Below are positions 34,194 through 45,282 of a stretch of 64,000 bases of DNA, one piece after another. The notes under the pieces were generated by a model, which saw only the letters and a list, made by a program, of their open reading frames with translations, did not search any database and had not been told where the DNA came from. The position numbers and the translations under genes were made by a program. The number at the start of each line of letters is the position of its first letter. The stretch's first letter is position 1. Source of the DNA: Spiroplasma endosymbiont of Labia minor (GTDB lineage Bacteria > Bacillota_I > Bacilli_A > Mycoplasmatales > Mycoplasmataceae); NCBI RefSeq assembly GCF_964019845.1, contig NZ_OZ026465.1, positions 744,001-808,000 of the forward strand, given 5' to 3'.

Positions 34194-34281
34194 TTTGTAA
34201 GCATGTATATTATATAGCAATTAATAACAATTTATAAAAAAATAAAAATAACTTTAGTTGAATCAAATAAACACAAATTAA

Positions 34282-34491
34282 CTAATGTTTAAAAGAAAAA
34301 AATCAAAATACAATCGCAAAAATTATGCCTATAACTGCAATTAATAATCCCATAATAACTAAAATCAGTTTTCAAACACATTTTTTATGAATCTTTCATT
34401 TTGTAAAAATAGTTTCTCTATTATCTAATAAAAAATCATTCTTACATATAGCACAATATTTTTGCTTAATTAGTTTCTTAAAATCTTTCAT
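34282..34491 (-). CDS. 69-aa microprotein, Cys motif plus one membrane segment
   Basis: It begins MKDFKKLIKQKYCAICKND, continues with a His-Lys-Lys-Cys motif near residue 37 (two UGA-coded Trp nearby) and then a single hydrophobic segment (LILVIMGLLIAVIGIIFAIVF) ending in a short polar tail. The CxxC-x(20)-HxxC pattern suggests a small zinc or metal knuckle facing the cytosol, on a membrane anchor. No clear ribosome site. It follows the MATE gene after 39 nt. Too short for homology by eye; coding status is supported by the intact frame, Cys spacing and TM. Confidence 0.55.
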
Positions 34492-34530
34492 CTAAAATTA
34501 TTCTTTCTATTTTATTTTTGGTTGAAATAA

Positions 34531-36036
34531 TTAATTATTGATAATGTTTTTCTTTTTCTCATTTTTCATATTTATGTTGGTTATATTTTGTGCTCAATTT
34601 GAATATTTAAATAATAAAGTGGCTGTAGTAATTTGAAAAATTCCCGTTGAACACACAATTATCATTATCCATTTAACTTCTAAATTGGTGTATAAAAGTA
34701 AAATAACTAGCATGGGTAATCAAAATAAATAAAACGGTAATTGGTCTGAGAGAGTTGGCAATAATTGCCCAGGCCCTGCTCTTAAAATAACAATAATTTG
34801 AAATGACAGCATATAAAGCATTGCATTTATTCCTACTCCAATTAGATAATATTTAGCAATAATTTTTGCATTTTTGTCCAAATTTGAAAATACTATATCT
34901 GGTACTCAAAAAGATAGCGAAATAACTACTAAACCTAAAATAAAAGATAACACAATTGAAATTCCCACAATTTTTTTAGCATTATCTTTTGCTTTTTTTA
35001 TTTGATCTGTGCCCAAATATTGTGATATGAATATAGGTACAACAATGTAAAATCCTTGCAAAATGCTTCAAAATAATTCCATAATCGTTAAAACCACATT
35101 AACCCCAGCAAGATTTACAGCAGTTTGATTTTTGTCTGTTCTTGAACCTGGATCACCACCAATATGACCTATTATTATTGATTGAATAATGACATAAACT
35201 TGGTACAATAATTCTCCAGGAACTAATAATGCAGCAGTTTTACAACATTTCCTTCAAATATAATCTGAAACATAACATCATTTTTTGCCAAATAAATATT
35301 CAGGTTTTTTAATTAAAAAATACACAACATAAATCATAAATTCTGTTATTCTACCCATATTAGTTCCTATTGCCATCGCTTGTGCTGTATCAATATTTAA
35401 TTTTCCCATTGTAGCAGGAACTATTGAATTTGTTGCACAAATTCCTAGCAAAACATCACAAATTAAATCAATAAATATGGCAATAGTTGAAAATATCAAT
35501 GCTATATGGGCTTTTTTATTTACGTTTAATGTATAAATAAAAGGAATAATAATGGCAATTAAAAAATAAGTCGGTAATGAAATTCAGGTATATTGCGCCC
35601 CATATTTATTTAATAATGCGGTATTTGTTTGACCAGAACCGCCACCATCTAAAAATGACAAAATTCTGGGTGGCGAAATTGCACAAATTAAAATTATAAA
35701 AATAAATGATACACCAACACACATAATTACTTTTCATCTTGTTGTTTGTTGAACCATATCCATATTTTTTTGACCAATAAATTGTCCTGCAAATATATTA
35801 CCAACAACAGAAATTCCCGTTACAACAAATAAACATAGGGAAAATAATTGGGCAGATAAAGAAACGGCTGCCACTATTTCTGTTGCGTTATCTTTTGTAA
35901 TAATTCCCAAAATAAAAATAACAATCAAATTACCTAATGCAATAAAAAAACCTTGTAAAACTCCAGGAATCATTAATTTGAAAACTTCTTTTAAAAATTT
36001 TTTATCTGATCAGGCAGATTTTAAACATGAAAACAC
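34531..36036 (-). CDS. Second MATE-family efflux protein
   Basis: A 501-aa protein with about 12 membrane segments. MATE features are 'MIPGVLQGFFIALGNLIVI' at the N-half, 'GNIFAGQFIGQKN', and in the second half 'QSIIIGHIGGDPGS' and 'FYIVVPIFISQYLGT'. The likely start is GTG 36036 with a GAGG ribosome site 9 nt upstream; the nearby ATG at 36054 is out of frame. It has low resemblance to the MATE at 16952, so it is not a recent duplicate. It interrupts the usual truA-rplM junction. Confidence 0.8.
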
Positions 36037-36375
36037 TGTATTTTTCCTCTCGCATATTATTCAATTGAATGCTTTTTAAAATTTTATTATCATATTTACA
36101 ATTACGATTTTACTGTATTTACAAATATATCATATTTTGATTATACAATAAGAGATAAATTAAAAAAATAAAAGATTGCATTAAGCCATTAAAAAATCGA
36201 CATTATTTGTCGATTTTTTAATGAACAGCACTTTCTTAAATGATAAGAATATAATTTGCCTTTTTGTAAAAACTATGCAACAATATTGACACTTTTATCA
36301 GTTAAAAAATCTTATTTGACATTGTTTTAATTTGTTATTAATACTGCTCACAATTAGATAATATACCTTTTGTAA
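36037..36375. other. Intergenic region between truA and the second MATE gene
   Basis: 339 nt without a credible gene on either strand. It holds the AT-rich upstream region of the MATE gene, the symmetric hairpin at 36189-36221, and about 150 nt of featureless sequence before the truA stop. A TTGACA at 36317-36322 on the plus strand is followed by no gene. Confidence 0.5.
36189..36221. terminator. Bidirectional hairpin terminator
   Basis: A 14-bp perfect stem (TTAAAAAATCGACA arm) with a 5-nt loop and T/A runs on both sides. It lies 155 nt beyond truA on the minus strand; it probably ends the ecf-truA transcript. Confidence 0.75.
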
Positions 36376-37116
36376 TTAATAGTCAATTGATATTAAAGTT
36401 AAACCTTTTGCATCTGCAATATAAGGCAATTTAGGATGTTTTAATTCTAATGTTTCTTTAATTACTTGTAATGAGATTTTATTATTTAAATAAGCAAATA
36501 CGCAACCCATTATTGTTCTTATTTGATATCTAATAAATCCTTTTGCTTTAAAAATAATTTCTAATTCAGAATCTAATATATTTGTTTGAATATCGTTTAT
36601 TGTTCTTATTGGTGATATTTTATCTATTTCATTAATTTTTAAACCTGAAAAATTCAAAAAATCATGAGTGCCAACAAATAAATTTAATACTTCTTTTAAT
36701 TTTGATAATTCAAATTTAGGCAAATTTCAAAAATAAGTGTAATATTGTCTAAACACATCATATTTTTCAAATCGCAATCTGTAAATATAAGTTTTTTCTT
36801 TTACATTACGTACTTTAAAATTATTATCAACATTTATTATTGAATTTATAAAAATCTGATTTGGTAACGCCTTGTTTAAGGTATTTTTTAAACCTGTTAA
36901 ATTCGGTGTATAATCTAACTCTATTCAAACTTTTTGATCTAACGCATGAACACCAGCATCTGTTTTGGAGGCACCTAATAATTTTACTGGTAATTTGGCA
37001 TTTTTACTAAATGCACTTTCTAATTCTCCTTGAATAGTTTTTTTATTGGTTTGTTTTACTCAACCAGAAAAATTAGTTCCATCATATTGAATAGACATTA
37101 AATAAAAATTATTCAT
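36376..37116 (-). CDS. truA: tRNA pseudouridine synthase A
   Basis: A 246-aa protein. N-terminal YDGTNFSGW, catalytic Asp53 in 'SKTDAGVHALDQ', and a C-terminal 'GFIRYQIRTIMGC' motif. It makes pseudouridine at positions 38-40 of the anticodon arm. The usual Arg before the catalytic TDAG is Lys here. It starts 3 nt after the ecfT stop, the conserved ecfA1-A2-T-truA order. Confidence 0.95.
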
Positions 37117-37119
37117 AAT

Positions 37120-38037
37120 TTAAAATTTCAATAGTATATCAATATGAGGAATATGCATAAATGGTTGATTTGTTGGTCAAACATAAGAATATGCAATCAA
37201 GCAAGCTGCAATTGTTAGAAAAACAACAAAAAAGACAACATCTAACATTCTAAATTTAACCTGTCTATATCTTGTTCTTTTTGCTATTGGATCATAACCT
37301 CTTGAATCCATTGCATTTGCCAAATCATCTGCTCTTTGAAATGCAGAAACCAATAATGGAATAATTAAAGATGTCATACCTTTAATTTTATCTTTAAATT
37401 TACCATTTTTCATATCAATACCACGTGATGATTGTGCTTTAATTATTCTTCCTGCTTCATCAATTAAAGTAGGAATCATACGTAATGCTATTGAAATTAC
37501 CATTGCAAGTATTTGCACAGGTATTCCTATAAGTTTTAATGGTCAAAGTAAATCTTCTATAGCAATTGACAATTCTAATGGTTGAGTTGTTCCAGTAATA
37601 ATCGTTGTAATAGTTATCATTATAAAAATTCTCAAAGCCATAAATAAAGCATTAAATCCTGCCAATTCTGAAAATGTAAATATTTTTCAATTATAAAAAT
37701 ATCCTACCGCATTTGAATTGATGCTTGGATCATCATAACCAGCTCCACCATTTGAAAAAACAGCGTCACTTGAAGGATGATACATGATTATGTTAATTAT
37801 TACTAATATCAAAAATATTACAACTATTGGAGATGTTAGCTTAAATAACATACGTAATGGCAATCTAGATAAAATATATGTAATTATCACAATTCCACCA
37901 AGTAAACAATAACCCGTAAATCCAATAGGGAAAAATACCGCAACAATCATTATTAATAATGAAAATATTTTCAATCTAGAATCCATATTATGAATGGGTG
38001 ACTTGAAAGGCATATAACGCCCAAATGACATTCGCAT
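37120..38037 (-). CDS. ecfT: ECF transporter transmembrane coupling protein EcfT
   Basis: A 305-aa protein: N-terminal 'FKSPIHNMDSRLKI', 5-6 membrane segments, and the two cytosolic coupling motifs that dock to the ATPases, here 'SSRG' and 'DSRG'. An insert between helices 3 and 4 ('SSDAVFSNGGAGYDD') is longer than in Bacillus. With EcfA1/A2 it drives exchangeable S-components for vitamins. GAGGAG ribosome site. Between ecfA2 and truA. Confidence 0.93.
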
Positions 38038-38055
38038 ATTATTTACAACTCCTCA

Positions 38056-39030
38056 CTATTTTTTTTCTTTAATAAATTGAACTAATTCTTTAATTGTTCT
38101 AAATTTTTTATCGGTAATATCTAAACCATTATCTTTTAATTTATGTGCTAATTGATAAAGTTTCGGTGGATCTATTTCTAATTGTTCCAATAACAAATTA
38201 TCTGAAAAAATTTCAAATGGTGAACCAACTTTTATTACTTGACCCTCTTTCATTACAACAACTTCATCAGCAATTTGCAATACATGGTCCATATTATGAG
38301 TTACAATTATAATTCTTTTGTTTTCTTCTTTGTTTAATCTTATAAATAAATTTATAAAACCTTCTTCTCCTTGCGGATCCAAACCACCAGTAGGTTCGTC
38401 TAAAACTAAAGTTTTCCCTTGCATAGCAATTATACCAGCAATGGCAACACGTCTTTTTTGGCCCCCAGAAAGATCAAACGGACTTCTATCTGCATAATCT
38501 TCTGGTAAATCTACCATTTTTAATAATTTTGGAACTTGTGCTATAGATTCTTTTTTATCTAAACCTAAATTTATTGGTCCAAAAGAAATATCTTTTGCAA
38601 TTGTATGTTGAAATAATTGATATTCTGGAAATTGGAAAACTAAGCCTACTTGTCGACGTAATGATTTTACTTCCTTAATTTTTTTACCAAAGGCAGGAAT
38701 TGAATAGTCACCAATAATAGTTCTTCCTGTTTCGGTTCTTAACAATCCATTAGTCAATTGAATTAATGTAGATTTGCCAGAACCAGTAGTTCCTATTACT
38801 GCTGTTACAATATTTTTTTTAATAGTTAAATTGGTACCATTTAAAGCTTTAAATTCAAATGGAGTATTTTTTGAATATGTATAGGATATATTTTCAAAAA
38901 CTATGTCTCCTGAATAATCAAATTCCTTTTTGCTTTTTCTTGCTTGTTGTAATTCCTTAAGATACTGTTTTTGAAGTATTCTTTCTTTACGGGCACTTTC
39001 TTTGTTTTTCAATTTTTCGCTTATTTGCAT
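38056..39030 (-). CDS. ecfA2: ECF transporter ATPase EcfA2
   Basis: A 324-aa protein: N-terminal basic helix of about 40 residues, then an ABC ATPase with Walker [11 protein letters not shown]-loop '[10 protein letters not shown]', signature [13 protein letters not shown], Walker [13 protein letters not shown] and 'THNMDHV' switch. It pairs with EcfA1. Its ATG overlaps the ecfA1 end by 10 nt. The family is usually about 280-290 aa, so it has a short N-terminal extension. Confidence 0.94.
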   Translation of the reverse strand: MQISEKLKNKESARKERILQKQYLKELQQARKSKKEFDYSGDIVFENISYTYSKNTPFEFKALNGTNLTIKKNIVTAVIGTTGSGKSTLIQLTNGLLRTETGRTIIGDYSIPAFGKKIKEVKSLRRQVGLVFQFPEYQLFQHTIAKDISFGPINLGLDKKESIAQVPKLLKMVDLPEDYADRSPFDLSGGQKRRVAIAGIIAMQGKTLVLDEPTGGLDPQGEEGFINLFIRLNKEENKRIIIVTHNMDHVLQIADEVVVMKEGQVIKVGSPFEIFSDNLLLEQLEIDPPKLYQLAHKLKDNGLDITDKKFRTIKELVQFIKEKK

Positions 39031-40208
39031 AATTTATTCACCAATTCATCAATTGTTTTTGAAGGTTCTATATTTATACCCACATTTGACAATTCCTCTT
39101 CCACCAATGCCACAAATGGTATTTCCAAATGTATAGAGCGTAAAAAATTTTTATCACTTAATATCTCACTTGGTGTACCAAATTTAACTAATTCGCCCAT
39201 ATTCATAACCATAACTTTATCTGCATTTAAAATTTCATCCATATCATGAGTAATAGAAAATATCGTTTTTTCTCTTGTTTCTCTAAGTTCAATCATAATT
39301 TCTTTAACTTCTCTTTTTCCTTTTGGATCAAGCATTGATGTTGCTTCATCAAAAATAATTATGTCCGGAGATAAAGCTAAAGCAGATGCAATTGCGACAC
39401 GTTGTTTTTGTCCGCCAGATAACATTAAAGGTTCATTATCTAAAAATTTTTCCATTCTAACTTTTTTAGCCGCTGTAATAATTTTATCTTCCATTAAGCT
39501 AGGTTCTATTCTTCTATTTTCAAGTCCAAATGCAATATCATCTCTCACAGTAGACCCTATAAATTGATTATCTGGATTTTGAAAAACTATTCCCAAAAAA
39601 CGTCTTATTAAAGATAGATTTGATTCTGTAACGTGATTCCCAAAAACCTCCATAGCTCCTTCTTGGGGTTGCAACACACCAATAATTATTTTCGATAATG
39701 TCGATTTACCAGAACCATTATGCCCAATAATTGCTACATATTCACCATGTTCTATCGAAACGGAGACATCATTAACAGCTCAAGGAAATTCATCACTATA
39801 TTTAAATTTTAAGTGATTAATTTTTAAAGCAATATTATTTAATTTTGATAAGTGAGCCGTTTTACCGCGTTCTTTAATAGTCCATTTTGCTTCTTTATAT
39901 AAATTTTTTGCAAATTGAGTTTCTTTTTTTATTTCAAAAAAATTACTATCTGTTTTAGAAATTGTGGACATTTTTTTTATTAAATCATTATAATTATCAA
40001 GAAATTTTTTAGCATTTGCAGCTTTTTTATAATTTGCTTTTGTTTCATTATATTTTGCAATTTTTTGTTGAACTTCTTCTTTTGTAATTGAATGATCAGT
40101 TAATTTAGCTTTTGCAATAATAACCTTTTTTGAAGCTCTAACCATTTTATCATTTAAATCATTTAACTCTAATTTAAATTCATTTAACTCTTTTTGCGTT
40201 AACGCCAC
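39021..40208 (-). CDS. ecfA1: ECF transporter ATPase EcfA1 with long N-terminal coiled-coil extension
   Basis: A 395-aa protein. The ATPase domain begins near residue 125: Walker [10 protein letters not shown] at 162-169, Q-loop '[10 protein letters not shown]', signature [12 protein letters not shown], Walker [13 protein letters not shown], and 'SITHDMDEI'. The first about 120 residues are a Lys/Glu-rich coiled coil that normal EcfA1 proteins (about 280 aa) do not have. GTG 40208 is chosen because AGAGGTG lies 9 nt upstream; the in-frame GTG at 40220 is inside that ribosome site. First gene of ecfA1-ecfA2-ecfT-truA. Confidence 0.92.
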
Positions 40209-40277
40209 AACAAAAAACACCTCTTATCAATCCACAAATGATATTAACATATTTTAATTATATTAGCATTAAAATTA

Positions 40278-40305
40278 AAAATCACTCTGTTAATAGAGTG
40301 ATTTT
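40278..40305 (-). terminator. Terminator of the arginine-degradation cluster
   Basis: An 11-bp stem (AAAATCACTCT/AGAGTGATTTT) with a 6-nt loop and a T run on the minus strand, 24 nt after the oxidoreductase stop. It separates the arc cluster from ecfA1. Confidence 0.85.
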
Positions 40306-40328
40306 GAAAATATAAATAATTGTAGTAT

Positions 40329-41447
40329 TTAAGCTTTTAAATCATCAATAATTTTTACTGCATTATTTTCAAATAATGACATTTTGGGGTCTAATCCTAA
40401 TTTTTCTATTTCAGACAGCTTTATATAATCAACATTTGGTATATTGTTTATTAAATTTGTAAATCAATTTGGATTACAAATAAAACCTCTACCTATTGAA
40501 AAGATATCTACAACATCTTTTAAATATTCCATCTGACTAAGTCCATTTATAGAACCTGAAAATGCTATTATTGTTCTTCCTAAAAGTTGCATTGCCATTC
40601 AAGATATCAACTGAATACCATCATCACCAAATTGTGACTCATGAATCGTTTCAGATGAGTAGTTAGTAAGTGATATCATATCAACACCATAAGGCAAAAT
40701 TGCTTGGATAAATTGTTGCGATAATTCTAAATCCAATTCATATTTTTGATCTGTTAAACGTGTACTTCATGAATGTAAAAATGATTTATCTGCATTTTTT
40801 TTAATTGTTTCAGTTACTGAATTTGCAATTTCTGTTGCAAATTTATATTTACTAACACCAACGTAACCGTATTCGTCTGTTCTTATATTAGTATTAGGAC
40901 TTATAAATTCTTTAATCAAAGAAGCAGCAGCTGCAGAAATTTCAACACCATCAAATCCGGCCTCAATTGCACGTTTTGTTGCTTGTTTAAATCATTCAAT
41001 TACCTGTTTTATTTCGTTTAAATTTATTTCTCTTGGCATAACACCAGTTATTGAATATGGATCAACAATAGGTGAAGGTGCAAGAAGATTATTGTCACAA
41101 AAAATAGGATTCGCAATTGCTCCTCCATGCGATATTTGTGCAATAATTTTCACATCTTTATTCTGATTTTTAATCATCTTTATTAATTCAGCTAAACCAG
41201 GTATATGTGAATCATCAGATATTCCTGGCTGATTTTGCCATATTTTTCCTGACTCATGTACATATAGCATTGGTGTATATACCAAGCCTTGCCCATCAAT
41301 GCGTTTTTTGTAATAATTAAAATCACTTTCAGATAAAGTTCCATCAGTGTTTGATGCCATATAACTTATTGCCGCTTGAGCGATACGATTTTTAAATGTT
41401 ACATTTTTGCTTCTATATAAAAATGGTTCTTGAATTATTTCTTTCAT
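40329..41447 (-). CDS. NADH:flavin oxidoreductase (old yellow enzyme family)
   Basis: A 372-aa TIM-barrel flavoprotein. 'NRIAQAAISYMASNTDG' at the N-terminus, 'IAQISHGG' with the substrate-binding His, 'GFDGVEISAA', 'SPNTNIRTDEYG' and a C-terminal 'DIFSIGRGFICNP' are family marks. The enzyme would reduce enoate or related electrophiles with FMN and NAD(P)H. Start ATG 41447 (ribosome site GGAAAG) is preferred over ATG 41465. It follows arcC after 88 nt with a hairpin between, so it may be a separate or attenuated unit. Confidence 0.85.
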
Positions 41448-41496
41448 AATTAGTCTTCTTTCCATATAAAAAATAACGCATTAATTTACAAAATAC

Positions 41497-41527
41497 AAGT
41501 GTATTTTATAAATTATAAAATACACTT
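41497..41527 (-). terminator. Strong hairpin between arcC and the oxidoreductase
   Basis: A 14-bp perfect inverted repeat (AAGTGTATTTTATA arm) with loop AAT, 8 nt after the arcC stop. The sequence after the stem on the minus strand (GTATTTTG) is only weakly T-rich, so it may be a leaky terminator or an mRNA-stabilising hairpin. Confidence 0.55.
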
Positions 41528-41535
41528 AGAAAAAA

Positions 41536-42477
41536 TTATTTTGCCTTAATTATTGTTCCTGATTTTCCAGTTAAAACATCAGCAACTTTTTCTAAAGAAC
41601 CAATGATTGCAATTTTGGTTGGATTAGCCTTTACAAATGAAGCTGCTGCTTCTATTTTTGGCAACATTGAACCTACTGCAAATTGACCTTCCGCTATGTA
41701 TTTTTCAACATCATTTAATGTCATATTTGTCAATGCAGTTTGATTTTCCTTTTTATAATTAATCATAACTGTATCGACTGCAGTTAAAATTATTAATTTT
41801 TCAGCACCTATAGTCGCTGCCAACAATGCAGCACCTAAATCCTTATCAATTACAGCAGCCTTTCCTTCTAATTGTCCATTTGCACTTTTAATGACAGGAA
41901 TTCCTCCACCACCGACTGCAATTGGAGTTATTTTTGCATCCATCAAAGCTTTTATTGCATTTGCTTCAATAATTTCAATTGGTTTTGGTGATGCTATTAC
42001 ACGTCTATAACCTCTGCCCGCATCTTCTACAATTGTTCAATCTGGATTAATTTTTTTTAATTTATCTGCTTCATCTTTAGTGTAAAAAGCGCCAATTGGT
42101 TTTGTTGGATTTTTAAAACCAGCATCATTTATATCAACAACAGTTTGTGTTATTAAAGCCGCAACACTTGCATTTAATTTTCTTTTACTTATCTCAGCAT
42201 CCATTGCTTGAACCATATGATATCCAATATAACCTTGAGACATTGATCCAGCTTCTGAAAAAGGCATTGATGGAATTTTTTCATCAATTTTACTTGAAGT
42301 TTCAAAAGCGGAATTAATCATTCCAACTTGTGGTCCATTACCATGAACTATTGCAAGTTGATCCCCATTTTGAATAAAATCAACTAAATTTTTTGCGGTA
42401 ATTTTAACAATTTCTTTTTGTTCTACAGGGTTATTACCTAAGGCATTTCCCCCAACAGCTACTACTATTTTAGCCAT
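41536..42477 (-). CDS. arcC: Carbamate kinase
   Basis: A 313-aa amino-acid-kinase fold: N-terminal 'VVAVGGNAL', 'HGNGPQVG', 'MSQGYIGYH', 'VVEDAGRGYRRVI..P', 'AVGGGGIPV' and 'DKDLGAALLA' are typical. It uses carbamoyl phosphate from ArcB and ADP to make ATP, ammonia and CO2: the energy-yielding step of arginine fermentation. Third enzyme gene of the arc cluster, downstream of the carrier. Confidence 0.96.
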
Positions 42478-42513
42478 AATTTAACTCCTTTTAAAATATT
42501 AATTATCTAAAAA

Positions 42514-42536
42514 ATACACATAAAAATAATGTGTAT
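42514..42536 (-). terminator. Terminator between the YfcC carrier and arcC
   Basis: An 8-bp stem (ATACACAT/ATGTGTAT) with 7-nt loop and a T run on the minus strand. It would lower arcC expression relative to arcA-arcB-carrier or allow separate arcC transcription. Confidence 0.65.
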
Positions 42537-42562
42537 CTTTATTATATTTTGTTTTTTAAATA

Positions 42563-44191
42563 TTAAACAATTGAATTTGCACCATTTGAAACTCCAAACG
42601 ATCCTAAACCAAGCATTATAATTGATATTCCAATTATTGCTAAAATTAAAGGCCATGAAGCTTTCATAAATTTATCGTATGGAACTTTAGCAATTGATAA
42701 TGCAGCCATTAAAATTGCTGAAGTTGGAGAAATCAAGTTTACAAGACCATTTGCAAAAGAAAATGAAGTGATTGAACTTGAAATTCATCCCAATGAATTA
42801 CCACCAGCTGCGTATGCAGCAGGTCCAATGATTGGGAAAACAGCTTGTGCAAAACCAGACGTTGAAGGTAATACAATTGATATTATTAAAAAGAAAATAA
42901 AACCAATTATTAAGAAACCAGCAATTGACAATGAACTTAAAGGTTTTGTTAAAGCGTTAATCAAAACAGTTACCATATGAGTACTTGAAAATAGTCATCC
43001 AATACCTGCAGCAAACGCAATTATTAGACAGACAGATAAAATATCTGCAGATCCGCGAATAAATGATTTAACAAATTTTGCTTCGCCTTTTTCGTTATCT
43101 GCGTCTGGCACTCTTCAATCAATAAAAGCAATTATTAACGCAAAACCGAAAAATAATGCTGATATTTCCATAAAATACCATTCGCCCAAATCTCTATAGA
43201 AATGTTGGAATCATGGTACATTTTTATGAATTAAATAATTTAATCCACCTTCATCGCTTCCAAAAATAGTAACACCGAAAGTGCCCCAAGATATTAATGA
43301 AATAATCATTAATATAAAGGCTACAAAGAATAGACCCATAATTGCTTGGCGTTTTCTAGTATATTCTGGCACTTCAATTGAAACTGCAAACGATTTTAAA
43401 TACATTTCTTTATCATCATACAATGGTGATTTACGTTCATTTTTTCTAATTCGTAGTGCATATCATATTACAAATCCTGTTGCAAGAGCAGTCATTAATA
43501 CCCAGGCTATTGCACGAAATACCAAACCTGTTGATGAAACCAAACCTGTAATACCACTATCTGATACGGCACTAACAGCCACAGAAACAACAAATGGATT
43601 TAATGTTGAACCCAAACATCCTATTCCTGCACCTATTAGGATTGTTAAAACTGGTGTGATTATATCAAAACCAGCTGCTAAAAATATTGGAATAATAACA
43701 GGATATAAGGCAATTGTTTCTTCTCCCATACCATATACTGTTCCGCCTATTGAAAATAGAATCATAATAATTGGAATTAATCAAATTTCTTTTCCTTTTA
43801 GTTTATTAACTAAACGACCAATTCCAGCATCAAGAGCTTTTGATTCTATAATAATATTTAAAAATCCACCTAAAATTAATATAAATATAATAATATCTAC
43901 TTTATTTGCAAACCCATACATTGGTGCTAGAAGAATATCTAGAATACCAGCTGGATTATAACCATCAACTGGAGTTTCACCTATATCTGGCCGCCCATCA
44001 GCACCAAGTCCATCTTTCATTGTTGTACCTGGAATTCAAGATATTATAACAATCAATAACATGATTGCTGCTAAAATCGTAAAAGCAGTAGGTAATTTAA
44101 ATTTTCTTCTTTTACGAGTTTCTGTTGATTTTTTTTTATTTGATGGTGGCATATTGACTTCTGCTGTTTGTGATACAACTTTTTCAGCCAT
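42563..44191 (-). CDS. YfcC-family carrier, probable arginine/ornithine exchanger of the arc cluster
   Basis: A 542-aa protein with about 12 membrane segments after a Lys/Arg-rich N-tail. 'GGFLNIIIESKALDAGI', 'GTVYGMGEETIALYP', 'GIGCLGSTLNPF' and 'PSTSGFAQAVFPI' fit the C4-dicarboxylate-anaerobic (YfcC/DcuC) family. Members in arginine deiminase clusters are annotated as ArcD2-like antiporters; from its place between arcB and arcC it should bring in arginine and release ornithine or citrulline. Substrate is inferred from context. Ribosome site GAGAGG. Confidence 0.85.
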
Positions 44192-44237
44192 CTTTTATAT
44201 ACCTCTCTTTCTTTGAAATAAATTTCATTAGTGTTTA

Positions 44238-45227
44238 TTATATCATTGAAACCATAATTGCTTTAATAGAATGCAAGCGATTTTCAGCTTCTTCAAAAAC
44301 AATAGAATGTTTTGATTCAAAAACTTCGTTTGTTACTTCCATTTCAGATAAACCAAATTTATCATGAATTTCTTGACCTGTTGTAGTTTCTAAATCATGA
44401 AATGCTGGTAAACAATGCATAAATGATACATCTTCTTTGGCATTTTTAATTAATTTCATATTAATTTGATATGGTGTTAAAAGTTTAATTCTTTGTGCTC
44501 AAACTTCATCTGGTTCACCCATTGACACTCAAACATCTGTATATAAAACATCTGCATCTTTTGATGCTTTCATTGGATCTTCTTCACATTCAATTATAGC
44601 TCCAGTTTCTTTTGCTATTGTTTTACATTGATTTATCAAATTTTGATCCGGTCATAATTCTTTTGGCGCACACCCAACAAAATGCATTCCCATTTTAGCG
44701 GCACCAATCATTAATGAATTACCCATATTATTTTTTGCATCGCCAAAAAATACTAATTTTCTACCTTTTAAAGATTTTTTTTGTTCAATAATGGTCATAA
44801 AATCTGCCAAAATTTGAGTTGGGTGATACTGGTCTGTAAGCCCGTTAAAAACAGGTACTCCAGCATATTTAATTAATTCTTCTACATCATTTTGTTTATA
44901 GCCTCGAAATTCAATTCCGTCATACATTCTACCTAAAACACGAGCAGTATCTTTGATAGATTCTTTTTTCCCCATTTGTGATCCTGATGGGCCCAAGTAT
45001 GTTACATGAGCACCCTGATCTAGAGCAGCTACTTCAAATGCACAGCGAGTACGAGTAGAGTCTTTTTGGAAAAGCAAAACAATATTTTTACCTTTTAAAT
45101 TTTTTGCCTCATTACCAGCATATTTTGCTCGCTTTAAATCTCTTGCCAAATCAAGCAAATAATTAATTTCTCTTGGACTAAAATCTAATAATGTCCTTAA
45201 ACTGCGCCCTTTTAAATTTACAGCCAT
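44238..45227 (-). CDS. arcB: Ornithine carbamoyltransferase (catabolic)
   Basis: A 329-aa protein. The carbamoyl-phosphate site STRTR is at 57-61 and the ornithine-site HCLP at about 271-274, preceded by '[12 protein letters not shown]'. In the arc cluster it runs towards citrulline phosphorolysis, giving carbamoyl phosphate and ornithine. Between arcA (55 nt) and the carrier gene (46 nt). Confidence 0.96.
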
Positions 45228-45282
45228 AATTTATTCTCCTAAAAATTTCTATTTTTTTAAATATTAATACGGTTGACATATA

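Noticed and set aside
43281-43961. Long plus-strand open frame (226 aa) opposite the YfcC carrier
   Set aside because: Antisense shadow of a conserved membrane protein gene; no ribosome site and no protein-like pattern.
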